Shown here: one piece after another, positions 1 to 8,642 of the stretch
Layout: each line of letters starts with the position of its first letter
Numbering within the stretch: the first letter of the stretch is position 1
Assembly: GCA_963800275.1 (NCBI GenBank)
Contig: CAWDAI010000001.1
Location: forward strand, 62,001-126,000
Direction of reading: 5' to 3'
DNA length: 64,000 nt
Origin: JAFMJV01 sp963800275
GTDB lineage: Bacteria; Chloroflexota; Limnocylindria; Limnocylindrales; CSP1-4
The notes under the pieces: generated by a model
Databases searched by the model: none
The model's input: the letters and a program-made list of their open reading frames with translations, nothing else
Told to the model about the DNA's origin: nothing
Position numbers and translations under genes: made by a program

Positions 1-2334
1 GCAACAGAGCCCGGCCTTCGGCAGCACGACCTCGAACCCGGCGTCCTCGAGCACCGTCACGGCCGCGCGCAGCACGTTCGGATGCATGTGGTCGTTGAAG
101 GTGTCGGGCCAGAGGATGACGCGCGGGCCGGCCCCAGACCGGTCTTCCCGACGTGACCACCAGGCGCGGAAGGTCTGGTCGGCCAGCCTCGGCACACGGC
201 GCCGGGGGTCGACCCCGACGGCACGCTTGGCGAGCGTGCTGATCAGGGGGGCATTCGAGAGCGCGTTGACCAGACGGGGAGCATGCGAGCCCAGCCGCAG
301 CCACCACATCACCAGGCCCATGGCGTAGGCCGTCGGCGGCCGCAGGCGGCCCTCGTAGTAGTGGGCCAGGAACTCGGCCTTGTAGGTGGCCATGTCCACG
401 TTGACCGGGCAGTCACCCTTGCAGCCCTTGCAGGCGAGGCAAAGATCGAGCGCCTGGTGCACAGCTTCGCTGTGCCAGCCGTCGTCCCGAAGCTCCTCCC
501 CGTTGAGCATCTCGAAGAGCAGGCGAGCACGCCCTCTCGTCGAATGCTTCTCCTCACGCGTGGCCATGTAGGAGGGACACATCACGCCGCCCCCTTCCCG
601 GCGGCACTTGCCGACGCCCACGCAGCGCAGCGCTGCCCGGGAGAAGCGGCCGTCATCTTCCGGGAAGGCGAAGAACGTGTCGGGCTCGCGCGGGTCGTAG
701 TCGGCGCCCAGGCGCAGGTCGGCGTCGACCGGGTTGGCGCGCACGACCTTGCCGGGGTTCATCCCGCCCTCGGGATCCCAGATGTCCTTGAAGCGCTCAA
801 AGGCCCTGATGAGCTCCGGCCCGAACATGCGCTCGAGCAGCGCGCCACGAGCCTGGCCGTCTCCGTGTTCGCCCGAGAGTGACCCGCCGTGGCGGACCAC
901 GAGGTCTGCCGCGTCATCGAGGTAGCGCCGGAAGGTGGCGACACCCTCCGCCGAGCGCAGATCGAAGTCGATACGGCAATGGAGGCAGCCCTGGCCGAAG
1001 TGTCCATACATGTCGGCGTCGTAGCCGTAGCGGTCCCACAGTGCCCGCAGGTCGCGGAGGTAGGAACCGAGGCGCTCAGGGGCCACGGCCGAGTCCTCCC
1101 AGCCCGGCCAGGTGTCGGCCTTGCCCGGGACCATGGCCGTGGCACCCAGGCCCAATTCGCGGATCTCCCAGATGCGCGCGCGAGCCTCAGGGTCGTCGTA
1201 ATGCTTGGCCGTGGGTCCGTCCGGACCAGCCACCTGCTCCATGAGCGCCCGAGCCTTGGCATCGGCCTCGTCCTGGTCCTGCCCACCGAACTGAGCCAGC
1301 AGCCAGCCACCGCCATCGGGCAGGGCAGACAGGTCGTCGACGTGGAAATGCTTGTCGCGCATGTCCTTGACCAGCCCGGCATCGATCCCCTCGAGGGCGA
1401 TGGGGCCGGCCCGCAGCACGTCGGGCACCGCGTCGGCGGCGGCGAACACGTCCTCGTAACCGAGCACCACCAGGGTCCGTGCCGGTGGCGAGTCCACCAG
1501 CCGGACCGTTGCTCCGAGGACCGTGACGAGGGTCGACTCGCTGCCCACCAGGGCCTGCGCGACGTTGAACCCGTTCTCGGGCAGGAGCGAGTCGAGGTTG
1601 TAGCCGGAGACCCGGCGAGGGATGTCGGGGTATCGTTCGCGGATGAGGTCGGCGTACTCGTCGCGCAGGTCGCGCAGCTCCGCATAGATCTGCCCCCGCC
1701 GGCCGCCCGCCGCGATGATCTCGGCCAGCTCGACGTCGCTGGTGGGCCCCACATCCAGGCGCAGACCGTCGTAGGTCAGGATATCGAGGCGCTCCACGTT
1801 GTCGACCGTCTTGCCGGCCATGAGGGCGTGCGCACCGCAGGAGTTGTTGCCGATCATGCCGCCGAGCGTGCAGTGGTCGTGGGTGGCGGGATCGGGCCCG
1901 AAGGTCAGCCCATGCTCCTCGGCGGCATCGCGCAGGTCATCGAGGACCAGGCCGGGCCGCACCACGGCCGAGCGGGCCTCCGGGTCGAGCGAGACGATGT
2001 CGTTGCACCACCGGCTCAGGTCCATCACGACCGCGACGTTGCAGGCCTGTCCCGCCAGGCTCGTGCCGCCACCGCGCGAGACGATGGGAGCGCCAAAACG
2101 CCGGCACACCCGCACCGCGGCTTCGATGTCCTCGATGTCACGCGGCAGGACGACCCCGATGGGGAGCTGCCGATAGTTGGAGGCGTCGGTCGCATACAGG
2201 GCCCGTGAGCCGTCGTCGAAGCGGACCTCGCCGCGCACCGAGTCGAGCAGCTCGACCGCCAGGCCGCGCCGGTCGATGGCATCGAGAGGCCGCACTCCCG
2301 GCGTGCTAGGCGAAGACGGTTGGACCTGGGTCAT
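1..2334 (-). CDS. FAD-binding D-2-hydroxyacid (lactate/glycolate-type) dehydrogenase with Fe-S domain, 3' end outside window
   Basis: The 778 visible codons stay open to the window edge, so the C-terminus is missing. The order of domains is an FAD-binding PCMH domain (about residues 40-270, with GGMIGNNSCGAHA), an FAD-linked oxidase C domain (about 280-530), then a ferredoxin-like region with Cys motifs CVGVGKC and CLACKGCKGDCP, and the start of a CCG-type domain ending AGLCC at the edge. This matches GlcD/Dld proteins fused to a GlcF-like module, which oxidise D-lactate, glycolate or D-2-hydroxyglutarate and pass electrons to the membrane pool; the substrate cannot be read from sequence. The ATG at 2334 has AGGAG upstream, inside a 23 bp duplication, and follows the enolase-superfamily gene closely, so the two are probably co-transcribed. 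Confidence 0.88.
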   Translation of the reverse strand, partial: MTQVQPSSPSTPGVRPLDAIDRRGLAVELLDSVRGEVRFDDGSRALYATDASNYRQLPIGVVLPRDIEDIEAAVRVCRRFGAPIVSRGGGTSLAGQACNVAVVMDLSRWCNDIVSLDPEARSAVVRPGLVLDDLRDAAEEHGLTFGPDPATHDHCTLGGMIGNNSCGAHALMAGKTVDNVERLDILTYDGLRLDVGPTSDVELAEIIAAGGRRGQIYAELRDLRDEYADLIRERYPDIPRRVSGYNLDSLLPENGFNVAQALVGSESTLVTVLGATVRLVDSPPARTLVVLGYEDVFAAADAVPDVLRAGPIALEGIDAGLVKDMRDKHFHVDDLSALPDGGGWLLAQFGGQDQDEADAKARALMEQVAGPDGPTAKHYDDPEARARIWEIRELGLGATAMVPGKADTWPGWEDSAVAPERLGSYLRDLRALWDRYGYDADMYGHFGQGCLHCRIDFDLRSAEGVATFRRYLDDAADLVVRHGGSLSGEHGDGQARGALLERMFGPELIRAFERFKDIWDPEGGMNPGKVVRANPVDADLRLGADYDPREPDTFFAFPEDDGRFSRAALRCVGVGKCRREGGGVMCPSYMATREEKHSTRGRARLLFEMLNGEELRDDGWHSEAVHQALDLCLACKGCKGDCPVNVDMATYKAEFLAHYYEGRLRPPTAYAMGLVMWWLRLGSHAPRLVNALSNAPLISTLAKRAVGVDPRRRVPRLADQTFRAWWSRREDRSGAGPRVILWPDTFNDHMHPNVLRAAVTVLEDAGFEVVLPKAGLCC

Positions 2335-2370
2335 CTGGCTGCTCCTACCTGGGTCATCTGGCTGCTCCTA
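2325..2370. repeat. Two exact tandem copies of a 23 bp unit at a gene junction
   Basis: Positions 2325-2347 and 2348-2370 are identical. On the minus strand each copy carries a ribosome binding site (AGGAGC) and an ATG. The downstream copy starts the FAD dehydrogenase. The upstream copy places an ATG at 2357 overlapping the stop of the enolase-family gene, opening an 8-codon frame (MTQVGAAR) that ends at 2331 and overlaps the dehydrogenase start as ATGA. Confidence 0.95.
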
Positions 2371-3460
2371 CCTTGAACTCGCGCGCGACGGTTTCGCGGA
2401 GCGACAGTCCCAGCCCGGGCCTGGTCGGATCCGGCCACAAGGCCCCCTCGCGCAGCTGGGGCACGCCCTCGAAGAGGCGGGCCTCGATGCGGACGTGATC
2501 GTGGAAGTACTCGAGGTGGCGGACCGGTCGCGCCACCCAGCCGAGCAGGGCATGGAGCGCCGGCGCGGTGTGCGTCGAGAGCGGCATCGAGGAGGCCTCG
2601 CAGAGGGCGGCCACGCGCAGGAAGCCGGTGATGCCGCCGCAGCGCGTGGCGTCGGCCTGGAGGACGTCGACGGCACCGTCGAGCAGGCGCACGAAGTCGA
2701 CGGCGTCGTAGCCGTACTCGCCGGCGGAGATCTCGACCGACGCCGGGACGGCGCTACGCAGGGCATGCAGCCCATCGAGGTCGTCCGAGGTCACCGGCTC
2801 CTCGAACCAGCGGACGTCCGAGGCGGCGAACTCCCAGGCCATGTGAGCGGCCTGCTTGCGGTCGTAGGCTCCGTTGGCATCGACCATCAGGATCGGCTCG
2901 GGCCCGATCGCTGAGCGTGCTGCGCGGACCCGGTCGACATCTGCCTCCGGCTCCCGCCCGACCTTCATCTTCACGGCCCCGATACCGTCGTCGGTCCAGC
3001 CCCGAAGCTGGTTCGCCAGCTCGTCCAGGTCGAGCGAGGTGAAGCCGCCGCTGCCGTAGACCGGGATGGCCTCGCGAACGCCTCCCAGCAGCCCCACGAG
3101 CGGGAGACCCAGCACCTTCGCCTTGAGGTCCCAGAGGGCCACATCGACCGCAGACACAGCCGACATGCCGATGCCGGGACGGCCGACGTTGCGGAGAGCC
3201 GCCACCATGCGCCACCAGGCGGCTGTCACATCCATCAGGGGCGCGCCCTGCACGACCGCGGCCAACCGGTCGCCGATCAGCTGGGCGGCAGTCGCGTCGG
3301 CGTAGCTGTAGCCGAGCCCTCTCGTCTCACCCGAGATGGCCTCCACGAGCACCAGGGTGGTGGCGTCCCAGGTCAGCGTGCCATCCGACTCGGGACGCTC
3401 CGTCGGGATCGTGTAGGCGCTGGCCTCCAGCCGCTCGATCGTGGAGCCATGCGACGTCAT
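2354..3460 (-). CDS. Mandelate racemase/muconate lactonizing enzyme family (enolase superfamily)
   Basis: This 368-residue protein has the usual length and layout of the family: an N-terminal capping domain (about 1-125) and a TIM barrel. Visible active-site residues are the KMK motif (K164, K166), metal ligands D194 (VDANGAY), E220 (WFEEPV) and E248 (SAGEYG), and a candidate catalytic H297 (STHTAP). These place it in the mandelate-racemase subgroup of sugar-acid dehydratases and racemases. The substrate is not identifiable. It lies upstream of the FAD dehydrogenase on the same strand and overlaps the duplicated junction, so it probably feeds the same acid-catabolic step. The 240 bp to the divergent ThDP gene should hold both promoters. 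Confidence 0.85.
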   Translation of the reverse strand: MTSHGSTIERLEASAYTIPTERPESDGTLTWDATTLVLVEAISGETRGLGYSYADATAAQLIGDRLAAVVQGAPLMDVTAAWWRMVAALRNVGRPGIGMSAVSAVDVALWDLKAKVLGLPLVGLLGGVREAIPVYGSGGFTSLDLDELANQLRGWTDDGIGAVKMKVGREPEADVDRVRAARSAIGPEPILMVDANGAYDRKQAAHMAWEFAASDVRWFEEPVTSDDLDGLHALRSAVPASVEISAGEYGYDAVDFVRLLDGAVDVLQADATRCGGITGFLRVAALCEASSMPLSTHTAPALHALLGWVARPVRHLEYFHDHVRIEARLFEGVPQLREGALWPDPTRPGLGLSLRETVAREFKVGAAR

Positions 3461-3702
3461 CCACTCAGCGTGAGGGCAGCGGGCTTCCCGTCGCGCATGC
3501 GCTTCGTGGCAAGTCGTTGCAGGTGCATGACAAGTGCTCGCGCGCGATCCGCAACGGGTCTGTAACTCGCTCCAGCCACGGCCTTAGCCGGGTGCAGCGT
3601 GCGGAGTGCTGTAGTCGACAGAACGATCGGCACGGATGATCCCACCGACAGCTCCAGGCGACCCCTTGTATCGAGACGGACGCCTGCAAGGAGGTACACG
3701 AC

Positions 3703-5454
3703 ATGGCCCGAAGCGCCGCAGACGCGATGGTCGAACTCTTACAGGCGTGGGGCGTCGACGTGATCTTCGGCCTGCCCGGAGATGGCATCAATGGGCTCAT
3801 GGAAGCGCTGCGCAAGCGCCAGGACGAGATCCGGTTCATCCAGGTGCGGCACGAGGAGTCGGCCGCCTTCGCGGCCGCGGCGTATGCCAAGTGGACCGGC
3901 AAACTGGGCGTGTGCCTGGCCACCTCTGGGCCGGGCGGCCTGCATCTGGTGAACGGCCTCTACGACGCCAAGCTCGATGGCCAGCCGGTGCTGGCGATCA
4001 CCGGACACCACTACCATGATCTGATCGACACCCATGCTCAGCAGGACGTCGACCTCACGCGGGTGCTCGAGGATGTGACCGTGTACAACACGCGGGTCAT
4101 GGGACCGGCCCACGTCGAGAACGTGACCGACCTGGCCTGCCGGACCGCGCTTGCTCGGCGGGGCGTGGCGCACATCAACTTCCCGGTCGACATGCAGGAC
4201 TGGGAGCTGCCCGGCAAACCGTCCAAACGCAATGTGGTAGGCCGCGGCGCCAACGTGTTCACGCAGATGGCCCCGTCCGCGGATATCGACCGCATCCGTG
4301 ACGCCGCCGAGCTGCTCGGCGAGGCCGAGCGCGTGGTCATCCTCGCCGGCCGAGGCGCACTCGGGGCCACGGCCGAGCTGGAGCAGGTAGCCGACACGCT
4401 GGGAGCGCCCATCGTGAAGGCCTTGCTGGGTAAGGGCGCTGTCCCAGACGATAGCCCCTTCACCACCGGCGGCATCGGGCTGCTCGGCACCAAACCTTCC
4501 GAGGACGCGATCCGCGACTGCGATGGGCTGCTCATCGTCGGGAGCTCGTTCCCCTATCTCGAGTTCATGCCGGAGCCTGGTCAGGCTCGGGCGGTCCAGA
4601 TCGATATCGATCCCGTGCGCCTCGGCTTGCGCTACCCGATCGAGATCGGGCTCGTCGGCGACAGCGCACGAACGTTGCGAGTCCTGCTCGAGCATCTCGA
4701 GCGCAAGCGGGACCGCAGCTTCCTGCAGGAGGCGCAGTCGGGCATGGAAGCCTGGTGGCAGACCATGGAGGAGCGAGGCACCCGCCAGGACACGCCCATG
4801 AAGCCACAGGTGCTCTCCTGGGAGCTCGGCCGCGCGTTGGCTGACGACGCCATCGTGTCGTGCGATTCGGGCACCGTAACCACCTGGTGGGCCCGTCAGA
4901 TCCGCGCCCGCAAGGGTCAGCAGTTCTCCCTCTCGGGCACGCTGGCCACGATGGCCTGCGGCCTGCCTTACGCGATCGCAGCCCAGGTCGCTTATCCCGA
5001 CCGACAGGTCGTCGCCTTCGTTGGCGACGGCGGCCTGTCCATGCTGATGGCCGAGCTGGCCACGGCCGTGAAGTACGACCTGCCCATCAAGGTGGTGGTG
5101 GTCAAGAACAACTATCTCGGACAGATCAAGTGGGAGCAGATGGTGTTCCTGGGCAATCCCGAGTTCGCGGTCGACCTCCAGCCCATCGACTTCACCAAGG
5201 TCGCGGAAGGGTGCGGAGTGCGCGCCTTCCGCATCGAGGATCCCGCCGTCTGTGGTGAGACGCTGGCCGAGGCGTTGGCCCATCCGGGTCCGGCGCTGGT
5301 CGAGGCCGTCGTCGACCCGCAGGAGCCACCCCTGCCGCCGCACATCTCGGTCGACCAGGCGCGACAGTTCGCCACCGCCCTGGTCAGGGGCGAGCCCGAT
5401 GGGCTGGAGATCGCCCGCAAGGCCTTCGGCACGCAGGTACGGAGCATGGTGTGA
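3703..5454 (+). CDS. Thiamine-diphosphate-dependent enzyme (pyruvate oxidase / acetolactate synthase-like)
   Basis: 583 residues with three domains in order: PYR domain with the activating glutamate in VRHEES (E51), a central domain, and the PP domain with the ThDP motif VGDGG followed about 25 residues later by KNNYLG (about residues 440-470). This is the fold of acetolactate synthase, PoxB and glyoxylate carboligase. The sequence around KNNYLGQIKWEQ resembles quinone-dependent pyruvate oxidases more than biosynthetic IlvB, but this is a judgement by eye. An AAGGAGG site sits seven bases before the ATG. The next gene, an SDR, overlaps its stop codon, which implies translational coupling. Confidence 0.85.
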   Translation: MARSAADAMVELLQAWGVDVIFGLPGDGINGLMEALRKRQDEIRFIQVRHEESAAFAAAAYAKWTGKLGVCLATSGPGGLHLVNGLYDAKLDGQPVLAITGHHYHDLIDTHAQQDVDLTRVLEDVTVYNTRVMGPAHVENVTDLACRTALARRGVAHINFPVDMQDWELPGKPSKRNVVGRGANVFTQMAPSADIDRIRDAAELLGEAERVVILAGRGALGATAELEQVADTLGAPIVKALLGKGAVPDDSPFTTGGIGLLGTKPSEDAIRDCDGLLIVGSSFPYLEFMPEPGQARAVQIDIDPVRLGLRYPIEIGLVGDSARTLRVLLEHLERKRDRSFLQEAQSGMEAWWQTMEERGTRQDTPMKPQVLSWELGRALADDAIVSCDSGTVTTWWARQIRARKGQQFSLSGTLATMACGLPYAIAAQVAYPDRQVVAFVGDGGLSMLMAELATAVKYDLPIKVVVVKNNYLGQIKWEQMVFLGNPEFAVDLQPIDFTKVAEGCGVRAFRIEDPAVCGETLAEALAHPGPALVEAVVDPQEPPLPPHISVDQARQFATALVRGEPDGLEIARKAFGTQVRSMV

Positions 5455-6494
5455 TGCAGGACGTAGATGATCTGGCGCGGCAGAGGCCGTTCCTCGAAAG
5501 CGAACGCGAAGCGCGGCAGCGGCCGGTGGCGGTCGTCACCGGCGGCACCGCGGGCGTCGGCCGGGCGACCGCTCGAGCCCTCGCGCAACGGGGATACGAC
5601 GTGGCTGTGTTGGCGCGTGGCCAGGACGGTCTGGATGCCGTCGTCGACGAACTCGAGGACGCGGGCGTCCGCGGCCTCGCCATCGCCACGGACGTGGCCG
5701 ACGGCGAGGCGGTCGAGGCAGCGGCGGAGCGGATCGAGCACGAGCTGGGCCCGATCGAGCTTTGGGTGAACGACGCCATGACCTCGGTCTTCGGCCGTTT
5801 CAGCAAGATATCGGCAGAGGAGTTCGACCGCGTGACCGCGGTCACCTACCTGGGCGTGGTGCACGGCACGATGGCGGCGCTGCGCCGCATGCAGGAACGT
5901 GATCGGGGCACCATCGTGCAGGTAGGTTCAGCCCTTGCCTATCGCAGCATCCCGCTCCAGTCTGCCTATTGCGGCGCCAAGCACGCGATCGTCGGCTTCA
6001 CCGATTCCCTGCGCAGCGAGCTGATCCACGATGGCAGCAACGTCCACGTCACGATCGTGCACCTGCCGGCGGTCAACACGCCCCAGTTCCGTTGGGTGCG
6101 CAGCCTGTTGCCGCAGCGCTCGCAGCCGGTGCCGCCCATCTTCCAGCCAGAGGTGGCCGGCGAGGCCATCGCCTGGGCGGCCGGGCAGCGTCGCCGCGAG
6201 GTCTGGCTGGGTCGCTCGACCTGGCAGGCGATCATCGGCCAGCGCCTGATCCCAGGCTTGCTCGACCACTACCTGGCGAAAGCCGCCTGGGAAGGGCAGA
6301 TGACCGGTGAGCCGGCGGTGGACCGGCCCGACAACCTGTTCGCGCCGGTGGCGGGCGATCCGGGGGCGCACGGACCCTTCGACGACCGCGCCGCCTCGAC
6401 GGCACCGACCTTCTTCCTCGATCGACACCGCAAGGCCTTCATCTCCTCGCTCGGGCTGGCCGCCATCATCGGCGCCGTCCTGGTCAAGCGATAG
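5451..6494 (+). CDS. Short-chain dehydrogenase/reductase with C-terminal membrane helix
   Basis: 347 residues, longer than the usual 250 for the family. The nucleotide-binding motif TGGTAGVG lies at about 30-37 and the catalytic SAYCGAK follows at about 170-177. The C-terminus ends in a hydrophobic segment (AFISSLGLAAIIGAVLV) followed by KR, likely a tail anchor. Start is GTG at 5451 or ATG at 5454; both overlap the TGA of the ThDP gene, so the two proteins are probably made together. SDRs of this size and anchoring are seen in stress or lipid-linked roles; the substrate is unknown. Confidence 0.85.
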   Translation: MMQDVDDLARQRPFLESEREARQRPVAVVTGGTAGVGRATARALAQRGYDVAVLARGQDGLDAVVDELEDAGVRGLAIATDVADGEAVEAAAERIEHELGPIELWVNDAMTSVFGRFSKISAEEFDRVTAVTYLGVVHGTMAALRRMQERDRGTIVQVGSALAYRSIPLQSAYCGAKHAIVGFTDSLRSELIHDGSNVHVTIVHLPAVNTPQFRWVRSLLPQRSQPVPPIFQPEVAGEAIAWAAGQRRREVWLGRSTWQAIIGQRLIPGLLDHYLAKAAWEGQMTGEPAVDRPDNLFAPVAGDPGAHGPFDDRAASTAPTFFLDRHRKAFISSLGLAAIIGAVLVKR

Positions 6495-6602
6495 CTCGAC
6501 CAGGACGCCGTCCGAGCTGCACTGGAGCCTCGGCTGCCCTGACTGACCTGGGGTCCCGACGGCGGCTCTCGCCCTGGTCCCCTTTACACTGCTCCTCGCG
6601 AT

Positions 6603-7067
6603 CTACTGCCCCTCGCGATCAGGTCCGGCGTCGATCAGCGTGAGGCCCGTCTTCGGATCGTGCCGACGCCGCAGATGGGCGGGTGATTCGGTGACCACCA
6701 GCTCCAAGGTCGGACGCGCGGTCGCCGAGAGCAGGTGACCGCCACGCATGTGCCCGTTGCTCAGGGCCAGGGCCATGTGCCCGTGCACGGTGCGGCTGCC
6801 GTCGTCGCCCGGCGCAGAGGCGGTGATGTCCCCCACGAGCGACACGATCTCGGCCTGCTGCGCGACCTCGATCTTGCGGTAGGTGCGCGCCTCCGGGTCG
6901 AAGAAGCCGAGCGTCGCTGCCGAGACGGCACCGATGCCGGTGAAGGAGGCCGCGTCCACCTTGCTGGAGCGAGCGAAGCGCTCGATGCTCGCAGCGATCT
7001 CATCGCCTTCTTGCAGGATCACCGCGAACACGCGCTGTGGCTCATCAAGCAATCGCCGTACGTCCAT
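6603..7067 (-). CDS. PPC/DUF296 domain protein
   Basis: This 154-residue protein is covered by one PPC (DUF296) domain. Visible family marks are FTGIGAVSAATLGFFD, the paired histidines in VHGHMALA, and the GGHLL turn. Stand-alone bacterial PPC proteins form trimers and lack the plant AT-hook; their role is unsettled, so DNA binding should not be assumed. A GGAGG site precedes the ATG at 7067. The stop lies in a short direct repeat (10 bp at 6594 and again at 6611). It heads a run of small minus-strand genes. Confidence 0.82.
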   Translation of the reverse strand: MDVRRLLDEPQRVFAVILQEGDEIAASIERFARSSKVDAASFTGIGAVSAATLGFFDPEARTYRKIEVAQQAEIVSLVGDITASAPGDDGSRTVHGHMALALSNGHMRGGHLLSATARPTLELVVTESPAHLRRRHDPKTGLTLIDAGPDREGQ

Positions 7068-7139
7068 CTCGCTCGACCTCCGTTCCTTGTCTGGGGCGGG
7101 GCAGGCAGCTGCTGTCCCTTGCTCGGTTCGTTCTCGAGA

Positions 7140-7532
7140 TCAGGCGCCGGGCGTGCTCGTCACGCCCGGCGAGGCCAAGGCGTCCGGGTCGATCTCGAGG
7201 GGGGCGGGGATCGCCTCCTCGGCCGTCGGCGGGTCGGCACGCTCAGGCTCGACGAAGCGCGGGATGACGTTGCCTGCCGGCGGCTGGAGCGGCTCCGCCC
7301 GCCCGGGGGAGGCGAAGCCGTCCGGTGGCGTGGAGGCGTCGGCCTGCTGAGTCGGTCCGGCGGCCGCGGGGGACGACGAGGCGGCCTCGTCGACCGGAGA
7401 ATAGGTCCATCGGCCGCCAGTGTCTCCGCTGTCGTTCGCGCAGGCGGCGCTGAAGAGTGCTGCCACGAGTCCGCCCAGGGCGAAAGAGGCTGCACGCGGG
7501 ACGAGGGACCGGTTCACTTCGCGGAAGCTCAT
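7140..7532 (-). CDS. Small predicted lipoprotein
   Basis: 130 residues with a positively charged N-terminus, a hydrophobic stretch and a lipobox-like SAAC near residue 31. The mature part is rich in Pro, Ala, Ser, Glu and looks disordered. The ATG at 7532 overlaps the TGA of the upstream membrane-protein gene as ATGA, so the pair is translationally coupled. No known domain is visible. Function is unknown; a surface-attached accessory protein is the most that can be said. Confidence 0.65.
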   Translation of the reverse strand: MSFREVNRSLVPRAASFALGGLVAALFSAACANDSGDTGGRWTYSPVDEAASSSPAAAGPTQQADASTPPDGFASPGRAEPLQPPAGNVIPRFVEPERADPPTAEEAIPAPLEIDPDALASPGVTSTPGA

Positions 7533-8158
7533 CGGCTGTTCGCCCCGGCCGAAGGCTGGCCGAGCAGCGACTCGGTCACCAGAGCGGTCACGAGCCCGTA
7601 CGCTGCGTGGGGCAGGACATCCGCGAGCCAGGCAGAGAGCGGCCAGTCGCGCGGGTTGGTGGTGGCGCCGGTCGCGACCGCCGGCACATCGCTGCTGGCC
7701 ATAGCCAAGGCTGCCAGGGCGATTCCCCCGAACGCGACCCTCGGTGCATCGACAGCACCGGCCCGAGCGCGCACGAGCGCATAGGCCATACCCAGGCCCA
7801 GCCCGATGGCGTAGCCGCTCATGGCGCCCACGGCGCGTTCGCGCGGCCCGGGCTGCTCGCCCTGGTGCTGATCGCCCTGCTCGCCCTGGTGCTGATCGCC
7901 CTGCTCGCCCTGGTGCTGATCGCCCTGCTCGCCCTGCTCGCCCTGGTGCTGCCAATCCGGGGCTTGTGGTTCGTCGCCGGAGAGGTCGCCCAAGCGCGCC
8001 TGGGTCGCGCCCATGAGCCGCTCGGCCACCTTCGCCGGGACGCTGCTGGCGGGACGTCTACGGACGAGCATGTCCAGGTAGGACGCGAGGTCGAGCGCGG
8101 CCTTGCCGGCGGCTCCCGCTGCGGCTCCGGCGATCAGTGTGTCGGTCCGGAGGTCCAT
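7529..8158 (-). CDS. Membrane protein with an internal Gln/Gly-rich tandem repeat
   Basis: 209 residues. The N-terminal 60 residues are Ala-rich with a small hydrophobic stretch; residues 70-102 are an 8-residue repeat (GEQGDQHQ and variants); after that come two or three membrane segments (near 113-130, 143-160 and 183-200). The repeat is encoded by three exact 24 bp copies plus a partial copy (7853-7951), so its length is likely to vary between strains. AAGGAG precedes the ATG at 8158. No family is recognised. Confidence 0.65.
   Translation of the reverse strand: MDLRTDTLIAGAAAGAAGKAALDLASYLDMLVRRRPASSVPAKVAERLMGATQARLGDLSGDEPQAPDWQHQGEQGEQGDQHQGEQGDQHQGEQGDQHQGEQPGPRERAVGAMSGYAIGLGLGMAYALVRARAGAVDAPRVAFGGIALAALAMASSDVPAVATGATTNPRDWPLSAWLADVLPHAAYGLVTALVTESLLGQPSAGANSR
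7853..7951. repeat. 24 bp tandem repeat inside a membrane-protein gene
   Basis: Three exact 24 bp copies occupy 7853-7876, 7877-7900 and 7901-7924. A 9 bp partial copy and an 18 bp partial copy follow to 7951. The unit is a whole number of codons, so copy changes keep the frame. Confidence 0.95.
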
Positions 8159-8231
8159 CTCATCTCTCCTTCATCCTCGCATCTGTGGCCGGCAGCTCAT
8201 CGTTCGCGGCGCGGCCGGGCCGCGCTCGTGG

Positions 8232-8621
8232 TCATCCACCATCATCGAGCTCGGGCGGTTCCTCGCCGAACTCGCGATAGTGATCCGCGAGGTGCTGGTA
8301 CACCGCGCGCCTGTCACGCTCGGGGATGTCGACGCCGCCGCGGGCGCCGTTGACCACGGTCATGGCCGCCACGACGCCGTTCCAGACGACCTTCAGCCGA
8401 CCGTCGAGGAGCTCGTGGTGCGGCAGCTTGTAGGCCTGCTTCTCGCGTGGCGGGTCATGGTCCGGATCCTCGTCCGGGTCGTGCCAGGCGTGCGCCGTCA
8501 CAGCCGCTTCCCAACCACCGTGCTTGAGGATCTGGTCGAACTTGTCCGTCCCCGACCAGTCCCAGCTGCGGTCGCGTGGGGCCTTGGGGCTTTGGTGTGT
8601 CGCGGGTGTCACTTGTCCCAT
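8232..8621 (-). CDS. Stand-alone domain resembling the C-terminal tail of phage prohead-protease-type proteins
   Basis: 129 residues. The second half (about 60-122: AYKLPHHELLDG, then GARGGVDIPERDRRAVYQHL and HYREFGEEPPEL) resembles a segment often found at the C-terminus of phage head-maturation proteases and similar viral proteins, where a motif of the form lP...dG.l.....a..a...GgRGGvdiP is seen. Here it stands alone, without protease catalytic residues and with no phage genes nearby. AGGAGG lies seven bases before the ATG. The N-terminal half is charged and histidine-rich. The gene sits among accessory genes; function unknown. The homology call is from memory. Confidence 0.6.
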   Translation of the reverse strand: MGQVTPATHQSPKAPRDRSWDWSGTDKFDQILKHGGWEAAVTAHAWHDPDEDPDHDPPREKQAYKLPHHELLDGRLKVVWNGVVAAMTVVNGARGGVDIPERDRRAVYQHLADHYREFGEEPPELDDGG

Positions 8622-8642
8622 CTTGGAACCTCCTGTCGATTG

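Noticed and set aside
889..2208. 439-codon plus-strand frame at the window start
   Set aside because: Opposite strand of the FAD dehydrogenase, whose cofactor motifs are clear on the minus strand.
3457..3699. 80-codon minus-strand frame between the enolase-family and ThDP genes
   Set aside because: Overlaps the ribosome binding region of the ThDP gene, has no SD of its own and no recognisable domain.
3739..5343. 534-codon minus-strand frame over the ThDP gene
   Set aside because: Antisense shadow of a gene with ThDP motifs; no ribosome binding site.
7853..7951. CRISPR-like tandem repeat
   Set aside because: Contiguous codon-matched repeat with no spacers, inside a coding frame and without cas genes.
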